DNA of 64,000 nt, taken from JALYGY01 sp963800975. Lineage in GTDB: Bacteria > Actinomycetota > Rubrobacteria > Rubrobacterales > Rubrobacteraceae. How positions within the stretch are numbered: the first letter of the stretch is position 1; each line of letters starts with the position of its first letter. Of this stretch, positions 1 to 7,917 are shown piece after piece. Under the pieces are notes generated by a model, which was not told the DNA's origin, did not search any database, and saw nothing but the letters and a program-made list of their open reading frames with translations. The position numbers were made by a program, and so were the translations under genes. Location of the stretch: NCBI GenBank assembly GCA_963800975.1, contig CAWDDB010000021.1:414758-478757 (forward strand). Direction: 5' to 3'.

Positions 1-764
1 GGGCGAGGCTTGTCGTGGACCTCTCCGCGGACTTCCGGTTGTCCGACGTGGGCGTGTACGAGGAGTGGTACGGGGAGCATCCCGCGCCGGCCCTGGTCGA
101 GGAGGCGCACTACGGGCTGCCCGAGGTCTTCGGGGCGTCCGAGGGAAGGCTGATCGCCAACCCCGGGTGTTACCCGACGGCGGCCATACTCGCGCTCGCG
201 CCGGTGGTGCGGCGGCTCGGCGGGGGGATCAGGTCGGTGACGATCAACGCGCTCTCAGGGGTAAGCGGGGCCGGGGCGAAGCCGAGCGTCAAGACGCATT
301 TCGTCACCGTCAACGAGAGCGTCTCGCCGTACGGGATCTCCGGCGGCTCGCCCCGGCACCGGCACACGCCCGAGATAGAGATGATGTTGCGCAGGGTGGG
401 GGAGACCCCCGACGTGACCTTCGTGCCGCACCTTCTGCCCATCGACCGCGGGGAGCTCGAGACCATCGCCGTAGAGTTCGAAGACGCCGGGGTGCTTCCC
501 GAAGCGGGCGAGGTCCTCAGCTGGTACGCGGAGGACTACGAGGGCTGGGGGTTCGTTGAGGCGAGGGCCGAGCCGCCGCACATAGCTCACGTGGCGAACA
601 CCAACCGCGCCAGGCTCTCGTCGGCGGTGGACGGGAGGACCGGAAAGCTCTTGCTGTTCGTGGCGGTGGACAATTTGCTCAAGGGCGCGGCCGGGGCCGC
701 GGTGCAGAACATGAACCTGGCGCTCGGGTACCCGGAAGACCTCGGGCTCGAGCACCTCAAATAG
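1..764 (+). CDS. argC: N-acetyl-gamma-glutamyl-phosphate reductase, C-terminal part
   Basis: Third step of arginine synthesis: NADPH-dependent reduction of N-acetylglutamyl phosphate to the semialdehyde. The frame is open from the window edge, so the N-terminal NADP-binding part lies upstream. The GTG at 15 is internal, within the conserved block VVDLSADFRL. The nucleophile is the Cys in NPGCYPTA (residue 52 counted from that GTG), and the catalytic His is in RHRHTPEIE. argR follows after 12 bases in the same direction, so both are probably transcribed from an arg promoter outside the window. Confidence 0.96.
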   Translation, partial: ARLVVDLSADFRLSDVGVYEEWYGEHPAPALVEEAHYGLPEVFGASEGRLIANPGCYPTAAILALAPVVRRLGGGIRSVTINALSGVSGAGAKPSVKTHFVTVNESVSPYGISGGSPRHRHTPEIEMMLRRVGETPDVTFVPHLLPIDRGELETIAVEFEDAGVLPEAGEVLSWYAEDYEGWGFVEARAEPPHIAHVANTNRARLSSAVDGRTGKLLLFVAVDNLLKGAAGAAVQNMNLALGYPEDLGLEHLK

Positions 765-776
765 GAGGAGAAAACT

Positions 777-1256
777 TTGGGAGCTACGCGCGCGCCGGCG
801 GACAAGGCGACGAGGCAGGATCTCATCCTCAGGCTCATCTCGGAGCGGGACCTGGGCACGCAGCAGGACGTCGTCTCGGCGCTTGCCGAGGAGGGCGTCG
901 AGGCCGCGCAGGCGACCGTGAGCCGGGATCTCGCCGAGCTCGGCGTCCTCAAGGTAGGAAACCGTTATCTGGCCCTCCCGCACGAGGCCGGTTCGGCCGG
1001 CATCGAGGTCCTGCCGAGCTTCGTCCTCAGCCTCACGCCCGCCCAGAACCAGATCGTCATCCACACCCGCGACGGTACCGCGGGGGCTGTCTCAAGCGTC
1101 CTCGACCGGGTGAAGGGCCTGAAGATTGTGGGCACCGTGGCGGGCCAGGACACGGTGCTCGCCGTGGCCCCGGACAACGCCGCCGCCGAGGAGGTCGCCG
1201 GGCTCATCGCCGACGTCTGTCGCGCCCGCACCAGGCCGGCCGGCAACGTCGATTAG
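777..1256 (+). CDS. argR: Arginine repressor ArgR
   Basis: Arginine-responsive repressor of arginine biosynthesis, active as a hexamer in this family. The N-terminal winged-helix domain (about residues 10-75) carries the family pattern around QATVSRDLAELGV, the recognition helix. The C-terminal domain (about 85-155) has the GTVAGQDTVL block, which includes the conserved GxDT arginine-binding segment. Start is TTG at 777, supported by AGGAGG about 6 bases upstream; 159 residues is the usual length. The stop touches the start of the next gene at 1257. Lying between argC and argG fits autoregulation, but no ARG box was identified here. Confidence 0.95.
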   Translation: MGATRAPADKATRQDLILRLISERDLGTQQDVVSALAEEGVEAAQATVSRDLAELGVLKVGNRYLALPHEAGSAGIEVLPSFVLSLTPAQNQIVIHTRDGTAGAVSSVLDRVKGLKIVGTVAGQDTVLAVAPDNAAAEEVAGLIADVCRARTRPAGNVD

Positions 1257-1796
1257 GTGGGCGTCGCCACCAACAAGGCCGCCGTCAGGGTGAGACGGGG
1301 CAGGGAAGATGACCTGGAGTTCCTGTGGGATACGCTCTACGAGGCCATCCACTGGGGACCGGAAAAGGCCGAACCGAAGCCGCCTCGGGAAGAGTTGCTG
1401 TCGGAGCCCGAGATCCTGCATTACCTCCTGGGTTGGGGGCGGGAGGGCGACGCGGCCTTCGTCGCCGTAGACGCGGACGACGGCCGCAGGGTGGGAGCCG
1501 CCTGGTACCGCCTGATGCCCCCCGAGGACCCCGGCTACGGTTTCGTGGACGCGACGACGCCCGAGATCGGCCTCGCCGTCGCCCGAGATCTCCGCGGTCG
1601 AGGCATCGGGGGGATGCTACTGCGCTTCCTGATCGACGAGGCGCGCTCCGAAGGTTACGGCGCGCTCAGCCTGAGCGTCGAGGACACCAACCCTGCCATG
1701 AGGCTGTACGAGCGGCATGGTTTCGCGAAGCTGCACCGGGACGGAGACGCCTGGACCATGAGGCTGCAACTCCACGCTACCTCGGAGACACCGTAG
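1257..1796 (+). CDS. GNAT-family N-acetyltransferase
   Basis: Acetyl-CoA-dependent N-acetyltransferase of unknown substrate, 179 residues. The acetyl-CoA-binding motif A is clear in LAVARDLRGRGIGGMLLRFL (about 105-125), followed by the C-terminal motif B region NPAMRLYERHGF. Start is GTG directly after the argR stop, which implies translational coupling. Because it sits inside an arg cluster, a role as N-acetylglutamate synthase or an arginine-related acetylase is possible. The sequence is a generic single-domain GNAT without recognisable NAGS features, so that remains a guess. Confidence 0.85.
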   Translation: MGVATNKAAVRVRRGREDDLEFLWDTLYEAIHWGPEKAEPKPPREELLSEPEILHYLLGWGREGDAAFVAVDADDGRRVGAAWYRLMPPEDPGYGFVDATTPEIGLAVARDLRGRGIGGMLLRFLIDEARSEGYGALSLSVEDTNPAMRLYERHGFAKLHRDGDAWTMRLQLHATSETP

Positions 1797-1805
1797 GTTG
1801 CGCTG

Positions 1806-2207
1806 GTGGTAAGCGCGGACAACAGGGCCGTCTCTCTGAGACTTTCGGTTCTAGAAGATCGTCTGGCCGTCTGCAGGCTGCATCCCGGCTCGGAGGTACC
1901 GCCGTGGGCATCGTCCACGCGGTTCTCCTCCGCAACACGCACCGCCGACGAGCTATCCGTGGTCTGTCCCGAGGATGCCGTACCGGAGGGGATCACCCGC
2001 GAGCCCGGGTGGCGCGCCCTCAAGCTGGAGGGTCCTTTCGGGTTCGGGCTGGTTGGCGTGCTGACCTCCGTGGCCGTGCCGCTCGCCGAGAGCGAGGTCG
2101 GTATCCTCGCCAAAGCGACCTACGACACCGACTACGTGCTCGTCCAGGAGTCGCAGCTGGATCTCGCGGCAAGGGCGCTGCGCGGGCGAGGACACGAGAT
2201 AGTTTGA
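1806..2207 (+). CDS. ACT-domain protein (CASTOR/ACT_7-like)
   Basis: Small protein of 133 residues made almost entirely of tandem ACT-like folds. The end (from about residue 75) has the typical ligand-binding ACT core, FGLVGVLTSVAVPLAESEVG, followed by a YDTDYVLV strand. Proteins of this type bind amino acids, and the eukaryotic CASTOR relatives sense arginine. The start is a GTG nine bases after the GNAT stop. Placement between argR and argG suggests a role in amino acid sensing or enzyme regulation in arginine synthesis. No catalytic motif is visible and the ligand is unknown. Confidence 0.8.
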   Translation: MVSADNRAVSLRLSVLEDRLAVCRLHPGSEVPPWASSTRFSSATRTADELSVVCPEDAVPEGITREPGWRALKLEGPFGFGLVGVLTSVAVPLAESEVGILAKATYDTDYVLVQESQLDLAARALRGRGHEIV

Positions 2208-2232
2208 ACCCGACGAACCTCGAGGAGGAAAG

Positions 2233-3453
2233 ATGCTAGAGGGAAAGAAGGTCGTGCTCGCCTATTCCGGGGGGCTGGACACCTCGGTCTGCCTGAAGTG
2301 GCTCGAGCAACGAGGGGCGTCACCCTACGCCCTCTACCTCGACCTCGGCCAGGGAGAGCCGGCCGGCGACGTGAAGAGAAAGGCGCTAGACATCGGCGCG
2401 GCCGACGCCTTCGTCCGGGACGCCAGGGCCGAGTTCGCGGATGAGTACGTCGCGCCGGCCATCAAGGCCAACGCCCTCTATGGCGGCAGGTATCCGCTCT
2501 TCACGGCGCTCGGGCGTCCGCTGATCGCGAAGAAGCTGGTCGAGGCCGCCCGCGAGGTGGGGGCGACGCATATAGCCCACGGCTCCACGGGCAAGGGCAA
2601 CGACCAGGTCCGCTTCGACGTGACCACGGCGTCGATCGCCCCGGACCTCACCGTCGTCGCGCCGGTGAGGGACTGGAACATGAACCGGCCAGAGGAGATC
2701 GAGTACGCCAGGGAGAACGGCATCCCGGTACCGGTCACCAAAGAATCGCCCTACAGCGTGGACGCCAACCTCTGGGGACGCTCGATCGAGGCGGGTCCCC
2801 TCGAAGACCCAGACCACGAGCCAACCGAGGACGTCTTCGAGCTCACCGCCTCTCCCGTGGAGGCCCCTGACGAGCCCCGCTACGTGGAGATCGGGCTCGA
2901 GGAAGGCCTTCCCACTAGTCTCGACGGCGAAGAGCTTGCGCTGGTGGACCTGATCGTGCGGCTCAACCACCTCGCCGGGGCGCACGGCGTGGGCAGGGTG
3001 GACATGATCGAAGACCGCCTGGTGGGCATCAAGAGCCGCGAGATCTACGAGGCCCCGGCCGCCCTCGCCATCATCCAGGCGCACAGGGAGCTCGAGTCCC
3101 TCACACTTACCAGGGACGTCCTCCGGTTCAAGTCCGCCGTCGAACAGCGCTACGCCGAACTCACCTACGACGGCCTCTGGTTCACCCCCCTGAAATCCGC
3201 GCTCGACTCCTTTGTGGACGAGACCCAGAAGACCGTGACGGGCGCCGTACGCCTCAAGCTTTACAAGGGTTCCTGCACCGTGGCGGGCCGCACAGCTCCC
3301 CAGGCCCTCTACAGCAAAGAACTCGCCACCTACGATCCCAACAGCACCTTCGACGAAGCCTCGGCCGCCGGCTTTATCGCCCTCTGGGGCCTGCCCGCGC
3401 GTCAGTGGGCAGGCGTGAACGGCGGCATCGAAAGGACCCCTTCCCACACTTGA
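2233..3453 (+). CDS. argG: Argininosuccinate synthase
   Basis: ATP-dependent condensation of citrulline and aspartate to argininosuccinate, the penultimate step to arginine. The N-terminus has the PP-loop ATP pyrophosphatase motif AYSGGLDTSVCLKWL (about 10-24), followed by AHGSTGKGNDQVRF (about 115-128) and KESPYSVDANLWGRS (about 175), which are family signatures. Length of 406 residues is normal. The ATG has GAGGAGG 4-10 bases upstream. It is the last gene of the arg group; a small hairpin at 3488-3515 may terminate transcription. Confidence 0.97.
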   Translation: MLEGKKVVLAYSGGLDTSVCLKWLEQRGASPYALYLDLGQGEPAGDVKRKALDIGAADAFVRDARAEFADEYVAPAIKANALYGGRYPLFTALGRPLIAKKLVEAAREVGATHIAHGSTGKGNDQVRFDVTTASIAPDLTVVAPVRDWNMNRPEEIEYARENGIPVPVTKESPYSVDANLWGRSIEAGPLEDPDHEPTEDVFELTASPVEAPDEPRYVEIGLEEGLPTSLDGEELALVDLIVRLNHLAGAHGVGRVDMIEDRLVGIKSREIYEAPAALAIIQAHRELESLTLTRDVLRFKSAVEQRYAELTYDGLWFTPLKSALDSFVDETQKTVTGAVRLKLYKGSCTVAGRTAPQALYSKELATYDPNSTFDEASAAGFIALWGLPARQWAGVNGGIERTPSHT

Positions 3454-3487
3454 CCTGAATCTGAGGATCAGTACCTAGAAAATGAAA

Positions 3488-3515
3488 AACGCAGTATTGC
3501 AGGTATTTCTGCGTT
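3488..3515 (+). terminator. Possible terminator after argG
   Basis: Seven-base arms AACGCAG and CTGCGTT separated by 14 bases, 35 bases after the argG stop and followed by an A/T-rich stretch. There is no long T tract, so this is a weak candidate. The rest of 3454-3740 is A/T-rich for this genome and shows no gene; it separates argG from the convergent methyltransferase. Confidence 0.4.
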
Positions 3516-3740
3516 ATTCTCAGATGGACCGAGACACCGTAAACCACGCTGAGAGATTAAAGCTAAGAGTTATAGTTCTGGTAAAGCTCAAGTTTAAGTT
3601 TATACAAGTCGTGGCCTGATAGTTTTGCTTCAAGGTTGGGCTCTGGCGCCCCCGAATTTGTCTGGACGGCGCTAGTTTCGGTGCCGAACTCGATAATCCT
3701 CGCAGTTGAGATGGGCGGAGGCCTCGTGCGGGCGAGGGGG

Positions 3741-4397
3741 TCAGGGAAAGAGGCGCCTGGCCGCGATGACATTGTCGGTGACGGTGGCCTTCTGTCCGTC
3801 GGGGCCGGTGGCCTGGCGTTCGGGACGGTCCAGGATTTCGGCGCGCCACAGCCCGGGGTCCAGGTCGAGGCCGGCCAGCACCTCCTCGGGGGTGGGGAAG
3901 CGGGGATGATGCGAGTGCCGATCCTTCCAGCCCCAGGGCCTTACCGAGCCGTGGTCAACCATGAGCAGCAACCCGCCGGGCGCGACGGCTTCGGCCGCCG
4001 CCTGCAGGACGCGGTCGCGGGGAAGCTCTACCGGCGAGTGCAGGTACTGAGCGGAGATCAGGTCGAAGAGGCCAGCAGGGAAGGTGAGGGGCAGGTCGTG
4101 GCGCTGAAACACTATCCGGTCCTCGACGCCCGCCTCGGCGGCAAGGGCCGACGCCCTTTCTATGGCCGTGGCGGAAACGTCGACGGCGGTCACGCGCCAG
4201 CCCCGTCCAGCCAGCCAGACCGCGTCGCCTCCCTCGCCGCAGCCCAGATCCAGCGCCGCGCCCGGCGCAAGCAGCCCTACAACGTCCACCAACACGGGGT
4301 TCGGTCGCCCGCTCCACACCCGTTCGCGTCCGCGGTAGTGTTCCTCCCAGAACCGCTCGGCCTCGCTGCCGCCCTCACCGTTAATCCTGTCGCGCAT
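3741..4397 (-). CDS. Class I SAM-dependent methyltransferase
   Basis: Methyltransferase of about 218 residues with unknown substrate. The SAM-binding motif I is in ALDLGCGEGGDAVWLA, followed by VTAVDVSATAIERA (acidic residue binding the ribose) and motif IV-like FDLISAQYLHSP. The later segment VAPGGLLLMVDHGS is typical of the family. I chose the ATG at 4397, which has AAAGGATGG upstream, over the longer reading from 4589, whose extra residues are Arg-rich and unlike the family. It faces argG and is preceded by about 230 bases without a gene. Resembles small tellurite- or thiol-type methyltransferases, but this is not certain. Confidence 0.88.
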   Translation of the reverse strand: MRDRINGEGGSEAERFWEEHYRGRERVWSGRPNPVLVDVVGLLAPGAALDLGCGEGGDAVWLAGRGWRVTAVDVSATAIERASALAAEAGVEDRIVFQRHDLPLTFPAGLFDLISAQYLHSPVELPRDRVLQAAAEAVAPGGLLLMVDHGSVRPWGWKDRHSHHPRFPTPEEVLAGLDLDPGLWRAEILDRPERQATGPDGQKATVTDNVIAARRLFP

Positions 4398-4626
4398 GGT
4401 CGTCCATCCTTTCTTTGCTTGACTGGCGCGCCGTATGAAGTGACGGCGGAGCGCACGATGGCGGCGGCGCTGAAGGTGCGATCGGGACGGTAAACCGCTG
4501 GCGGGGGCCACCACGAATTTCGCGACAGCCGGACTGGCCCGCAACTGCCCGTTCGGCCGGGCCGACGCCGCCTTCGCCGTGAACGTCACTGTTCATCGTC
4601 GGCCTTCTAATGGCCAACGGGATCTG

Positions 4627-5622
4627 TCAGGTTCGCCCCGTTCCCGCGGCGGACGACAGACGATCCCGGTGGGCGGCCACGGCCTCTCTCGTGTCCTCGG
4701 CCACAAGATCGGCGTTGATGTGCGCCCCGGCCATCGCGCCGGCATTGGCGGAGGCGAGTACCTGCGCGGTGGGGTCGGTTACGTTCCCGGCTACCCACAC
4801 CCCGGACACGGCGGTGAGGCCCGTAGCGTCGGCCTCGACGTGCTCGCCCATGCCGGAGGGGTGGGCGGTCGTCTCCAGCCCGAGGCCGGCCAGTATCCCG
4901 GCGCGAGCGGCGAAGCGCGGCCCGACAACCACGGCGCTGCGCGGGATGACCTCGCCGTTTTGCAGCCGGACGCCCGTGAGCCGGTCTTCGTGGACTTCGA
5001 GCGAAGCGACCTCACCTTCCACGACCGCGACGCCGAGCGCCGCGAGCTGCTCGGCCTCTTCACTGGTGGGCTCGGGCGCGGTGTGCAGGAAAAGCGCCAG
5101 GTCCGCCGTCAACTGCCGAAACAATAGCGCCTGATGTACGGCCATCGGACCCGAGGCCAGGACGCCGATCGGCTGGTCCCGGACCTCCCATCCGTGGCAG
5201 TACGGGCAATGCAGCACGTCGCGCCCCCACCGCTCCCGGACCCCCGGAACGTCCGGCAACTCGTCTACCAGCCCCGTGGCGATGAGCAGCCGCCTTGCGC
5301 CGACCCTCCGGCTGTCCTCCAGGGCAACGGTGAAGCCGCCGTCGACAGACGCAGCCGAGGCGACGCGCCCGTCGACCACCCGCACGCCGTAACCGCGGAC
5401 CTCGGCCCGGCCAGCCTCTAGCAGCGCAGCCGGGTCCATGCCGTCCCGGGTGAGGAACCCGTGGACCCCGGACGCGGGTGCGTTGCGCGGCTCGCCCCCA
5501 TCTACTACCAGCACCGAACGTCGGGATCTACCAAGCATCAGCGCGCCGCCAAGGCCGGCGGCGCCACCACCGACCACCACGACGTCGTACGTTACGAGAT
5601 CCTGGGCATCCGTCAGCTGCAT
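4627..5622 (-). CDS. Thioredoxin-reductase-like FAD/NAD(P) oxidoreductase
   Basis: Flavoprotein of 331 residues in the thioredoxin reductase fold. FAD-binding VVVGGGAAGLGGALMLGRS is at about 15-33, the redox-active pair is in CPYCHGWE (about 140-147), and a second dinucleotide region follows at IGVLASGPMA. The C-terminal FAD motif is GVWVAGNVTD. The CPYCHGWE form is common in single-gene actinobacterial homologues that are often not the housekeeping TrxB, and no thioredoxin gene is adjacent. The next gene upstream on the same strand is an XRE-cupin regulator that may control it. The partner substrate is unknown. Confidence 0.88.
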   Translation of the reverse strand: MQLTDAQDLVTYDVVVVGGGAAGLGGALMLGRSRRSVLVVDGGEPRNAPASGVHGFLTRDGMDPAALLEAGRAEVRGYGVRVVDGRVASAASVDGGFTVALEDSRRVGARRLLIATGLVDELPDVPGVRERWGRDVLHCPYCHGWEVRDQPIGVLASGPMAVHQALLFRQLTADLALFLHTAPEPTSEEAEQLAALGVAVVEGEVASLEVHEDRLTGVRLQNGEVIPRSAVVVGPRFAARAGILAGLGLETTAHPSGMGEHVEADATGLTAVSGVWVAGNVTDPTAQVLASANAGAMAGAHINADLVAEDTREAVAAHRDRLSSAAGTGRT

Positions 5623-5689
5623 CTTGTTCTCCTTCTTCCAGAAACTTGCTCTACTTCGTCAGCCTCACGTCAAAGCCACCCGCTACGCC

Positions 5690-6382
5690 TCACGTTTCGC
5701 GCCGCCCACCCGCGCCCACGTTCCCGAACCCGCGATGAGCCTCCCTGAACGGGTGGGGGCGTCCGGTGGATTCCCCTCGATGGGTACACGGCACGCACGA
5801 GACCATCAACACCTCGGCGTCCTCCTCGGAGAGCACGTCGAAGTTGTGGGGCAGCCGCGCGTCGAAGAAGGCCGCGTCCCCCGGCTCCAGCACGGTCCTC
5901 TCGGCGCCTAGCGTGAGCCTGAGCCGCCCCTTGAGCATGTACAGCCACTCCTGGCCCTCGTGCTCGCGCAGCTCGTTGTCCGTCACCCGGTCCGCAGGGT
6001 AGATCACCTTTACGGCCGCGATCCCCTCCGGACCGGCCTCGGGCACCAGGGGCTGCAGGCGGAAGCCCGGGCCTTCGTAGATGGGGGCCTCCTCTCCGCG
6101 TACCACCGTGCCCGGCCCTGGTTCCTCGGGCTCCTCGAAGAGCTCCGAGAATGGAACGCCAAGCCCCATGGCGAGCCGCAACGCGCCGTCCAGCGAGGGC
6201 TGCCTCTCACCCGACTCGAGCCGCGAGAGGTGCGCAGCCGAGGTGCCAGCCGCCGCAGCGAGCCTCTCCAGGGTCATCCCTCGCTCCCTCCGCGCGCGCC
6301 GAATCCTGGGTCCAAGCCCGGAGAGAACGCGACCTACCCGATCCCCTGCGGGCCTCTCGCCCGTCATGCCTAGAGTCTCCAT
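5690..6382 (-). CDS. XRE-family transcriptional regulator with cupin domain
   Basis: DNA-binding regulator of 230 residues. The helix-turn-helix (about 25-80) includes RRERGMTLERLAAAAGTSA and HLSRLESGERQPSLDGAL. The second half (about 120-205) is a cupin_2 domain with EGQEWLYMLKGRLRL and LEPGDAAFFDARLPHNF, the usual ligand- or metal-binding barrel. Such proteins sense a small molecule through the cupin. It lies 68 bases upstream of the flavoprotein gene, same direction, so co-transcription is likely. The start region at 6383-6450 is A/T-rich and would hold its promoter, back to back with tadA. Confidence 0.9.
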   Translation of the reverse strand: METLGMTGERPAGDRVGRVLSGLGPRIRRARRERGMTLERLAAAAGTSAAHLSRLESGERQPSLDGALRLAMGLGVPFSELFEEPEEPGPGTVVRGEEAPIYEGPGFRLQPLVPEAGPEGIAAVKVIYPADRVTDNELREHEGQEWLYMLKGRLRLTLGAERTVLEPGDAAFFDARLPHNFDVLSEEDAEVLMVSCVPCTHRGESTGRPHPFREAHRGFGNVGAGGRRET

Positions 6383-6492
6383 AACATCACCTTACCACAC
6401 AGACAAAAAACTTGCGCAGACAATTTGCCTTAGTCACGCATTGAGCCTTGAGTACGACGCTTCCGAAGGGATGGTCCGCTATTATCGGGCTC

Positions 6493-6985
6493 GTGGGCTT
6501 GGGTCAGGGACAAACATCGCGCGCCGCCACGGACGTCCGGGTCATGCGCCTCGCCCTTGCAGCCGCGTCGGACGCGGCCAGGAGGGGCGAAGTCCCTGTC
6601 GGCGCCGTGGTCGCGCGTGGGGAGGAAGATCCTCGCCGTCGCCGCCAACGAACGCGAGGCCACGAAAGACCCCACCGCCCACGCCGAGCTCCTCGCCATC
6701 CGTAGGGCCGCCCAGAGCCTGGGCGGGTGGCGACTTACCGGCTGTACCCTCTACGCCACCCTGGAACCCTGCCCCATGTGCGCCGGAGCAGCCCACGCGG
6801 CCCGCCTCGACCGCCTCGTCTACGCTACCCCGGATCCGAAGGCCGGTTACGCCGGAACCCTTCACAACACCCCCGCCGATGACCGCCTCAACCACACCGT
6901 CGCCGTCGAAACCGGTGTCCTGGAGGACGAAGCCGCCGAGATGCTCCGAGAATTCTTCCGGAACCGGCGCAAAAGACCGAGATAA
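6493..6985 (+). pseudogene. tadA: tRNA adenosine deaminase TadA, frameshifted
   Basis: TadA converts A34 to inosine in tRNA-Arg(ACG) and is normally essential. The N-terminal part reads MRLALAAASDAARRGEVPVG in one frame (ATG at 6544). The rest, with the zinc-site motifs PTAHAELLA and LEPCPMCAG, is in the next frame. Removing one G from the GGGG run at 6619-6622 joins them into VVARGRKILAVAANERE, a normal TadA order. Length would be about 150-165 residues. The start is uncertain: GTG 6493 or ATG 6544. Either a sequencing error or a broken copy; a second intact tadA elsewhere in the genome would decide this. Confidence 0.8.
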
Positions 6986-7116
6986 GCATACCTAAGCCAC
7001 ATTCCTCTGAAGCCTCACTCGTGGTGACATGGTACGCTATTGCTCAACTTAAACTTTAGATACAGTTATATTGGTGTTGATGTCTTAGACTTGAGTGCGG
7101 GTAGAGCGCGTGAGTA

Positions 7117-7208
7117 CACCTTAACGTCAAGGTGCGTGATTTGCGGGAAATTTCCCGTATCTAGGCCCTTGTGAAAAAAAATCCGAAAAAATTCTAAACA
7201 AGGCCTTG
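7117..7208 (+). other. Structured, A/T-rich leader before nrdR
   Basis: The 370 bases between tadA and nrdR hold no gene and are A/T-rich. They contain a hairpin CACCTT-loop-AAGGTG at 7117-7134, a palindrome GGGAAATTTCCC at 7144-7155, and CCTTGT paired with ACAAGG across an A-rich stretch at about 7167-7206. This could be a structured 5' leader or simply the promoter region. I do not recognise a known riboswitch here. Confidence 0.3.
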
Positions 7209-7294
7209 AGGACGCAATGTGGCTAAACAACGGGGATTTCACGTTCCTGACGCAAATCAACCTCAAGTTAACGGTTATTCAAGGGCTATTGCTT

Positions 7295-7340
7295 TCCGAA
7301 AATATGGTGTGCTAGGTTTCTGTACTACCAGATGTGGTGT
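7295..7340 (+). promoter_or_regulatory. Candidate pair of NrdR boxes
   Basis: Two 16-base segments ending at 7310 and 7340, 30 bases apart (close to three helical turns), share the ending TGGTGT. They match the NrdR box pattern (ACA-CwATATaTwG-TGT type) at 11 and 10 of 16 positions as I align them. NrdR boxes usually come as such phased pairs. The position, 19-64 bases before the GTG start of nrdR, fits autoregulation of nrdR and control of nrdJ. Confidence 0.35.
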
Positions 7341-7358
7341 AGGGCCTTGGGGGTTGAG

Positions 7359-7829
7359 GTGCAGTGTCCTTACTGTGATTTCATGGATACAAAGGTAATC
7401 GATTCTCGGCTATCCGAGAACAAAGACGCGGTAAGGCGTCGCCGGGAGTGTTTATCGTGCGAGAAGCGGTTCACTACGTATGAGCGCAGGGAGCCGTTGA
7501 GGCTGATGGTGATCAAGCGCGACGGCGGGCGGGAGACCTTTGATCGGGAGAAGCTACAGGCTGGGCTGGTGAAGGCTTGTGCCAAGCAGCGGGTAACGGA
7601 GGAGCAGATCGAGTTCATGGTGGACGAGATCGAGGCCGAGTTGCGTGAGCGTCGGCGTCACGAGGTCACCTCCAGGCGGCTCGGGGACATGGTGTTGACG
7701 AGGCTGCGCAAGCTAGACATGGTTGCCTACTTGCGGTTCGCGTCCGTCTACAGGCAGTACACCGATGTGGACCAATTCCGCTCCGAGCTGGTACGTCTGG
7801 CCGGGTCTGGCATCGGCAACGGGCGGTAG
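7359..7829 (+). CDS. nrdR: Transcriptional repressor NrdR
   Basis: ATP/dATP-sensing repressor of ribonucleotide reductase genes. The zinc ribbon at the N-terminus has CPYC and CLSC pairs with a typical RRRREC spacer. The ATP-cone follows (about 45-135), with VIKRDGGRETFDREKLQAGL. GTG at 7359 is preferred over ATG 7332 because it begins the canonical MQCPYC N-terminus and has GGGGG about 5 bases upstream; it gives 156 residues, the family norm. nrdJ follows 88 bases downstream, which is its expected target. Confidence 0.95.
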   Translation: MQCPYCDFMDTKVIDSRLSENKDAVRRRRECLSCEKRFTTYERREPLRLMVIKRDGGRETFDREKLQAGLVKACAKQRVTEEQIEFMVDEIEAELRERRRHEVTSRRLGDMVLTRLRKLDMVAYLRFASVYRQYTDVDQFRSELVRLAGSGIGNGR

Positions 7830-7917
7830 GCGGGTCGCGGGGCGAACTACGCTGCGATTCGCAACGAAATCGGTACTGGGATAGGGAGAATCCGGCGGTA
7901 AAATCAGGAGGATGGGT

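Noticed and set aside
3636..4493. Open frame on the + strand across the methyltransferase
   Set aside because: Antisense to a clear SAM methyltransferase; translation has no recognisable motif.
7830..7917. Cobalamin riboswitch or NrdR box before nrdJ
   Set aside because: A class II enzyme needs B12 and would not be expected to be switched off by it; no B12-box was found in the short gap.
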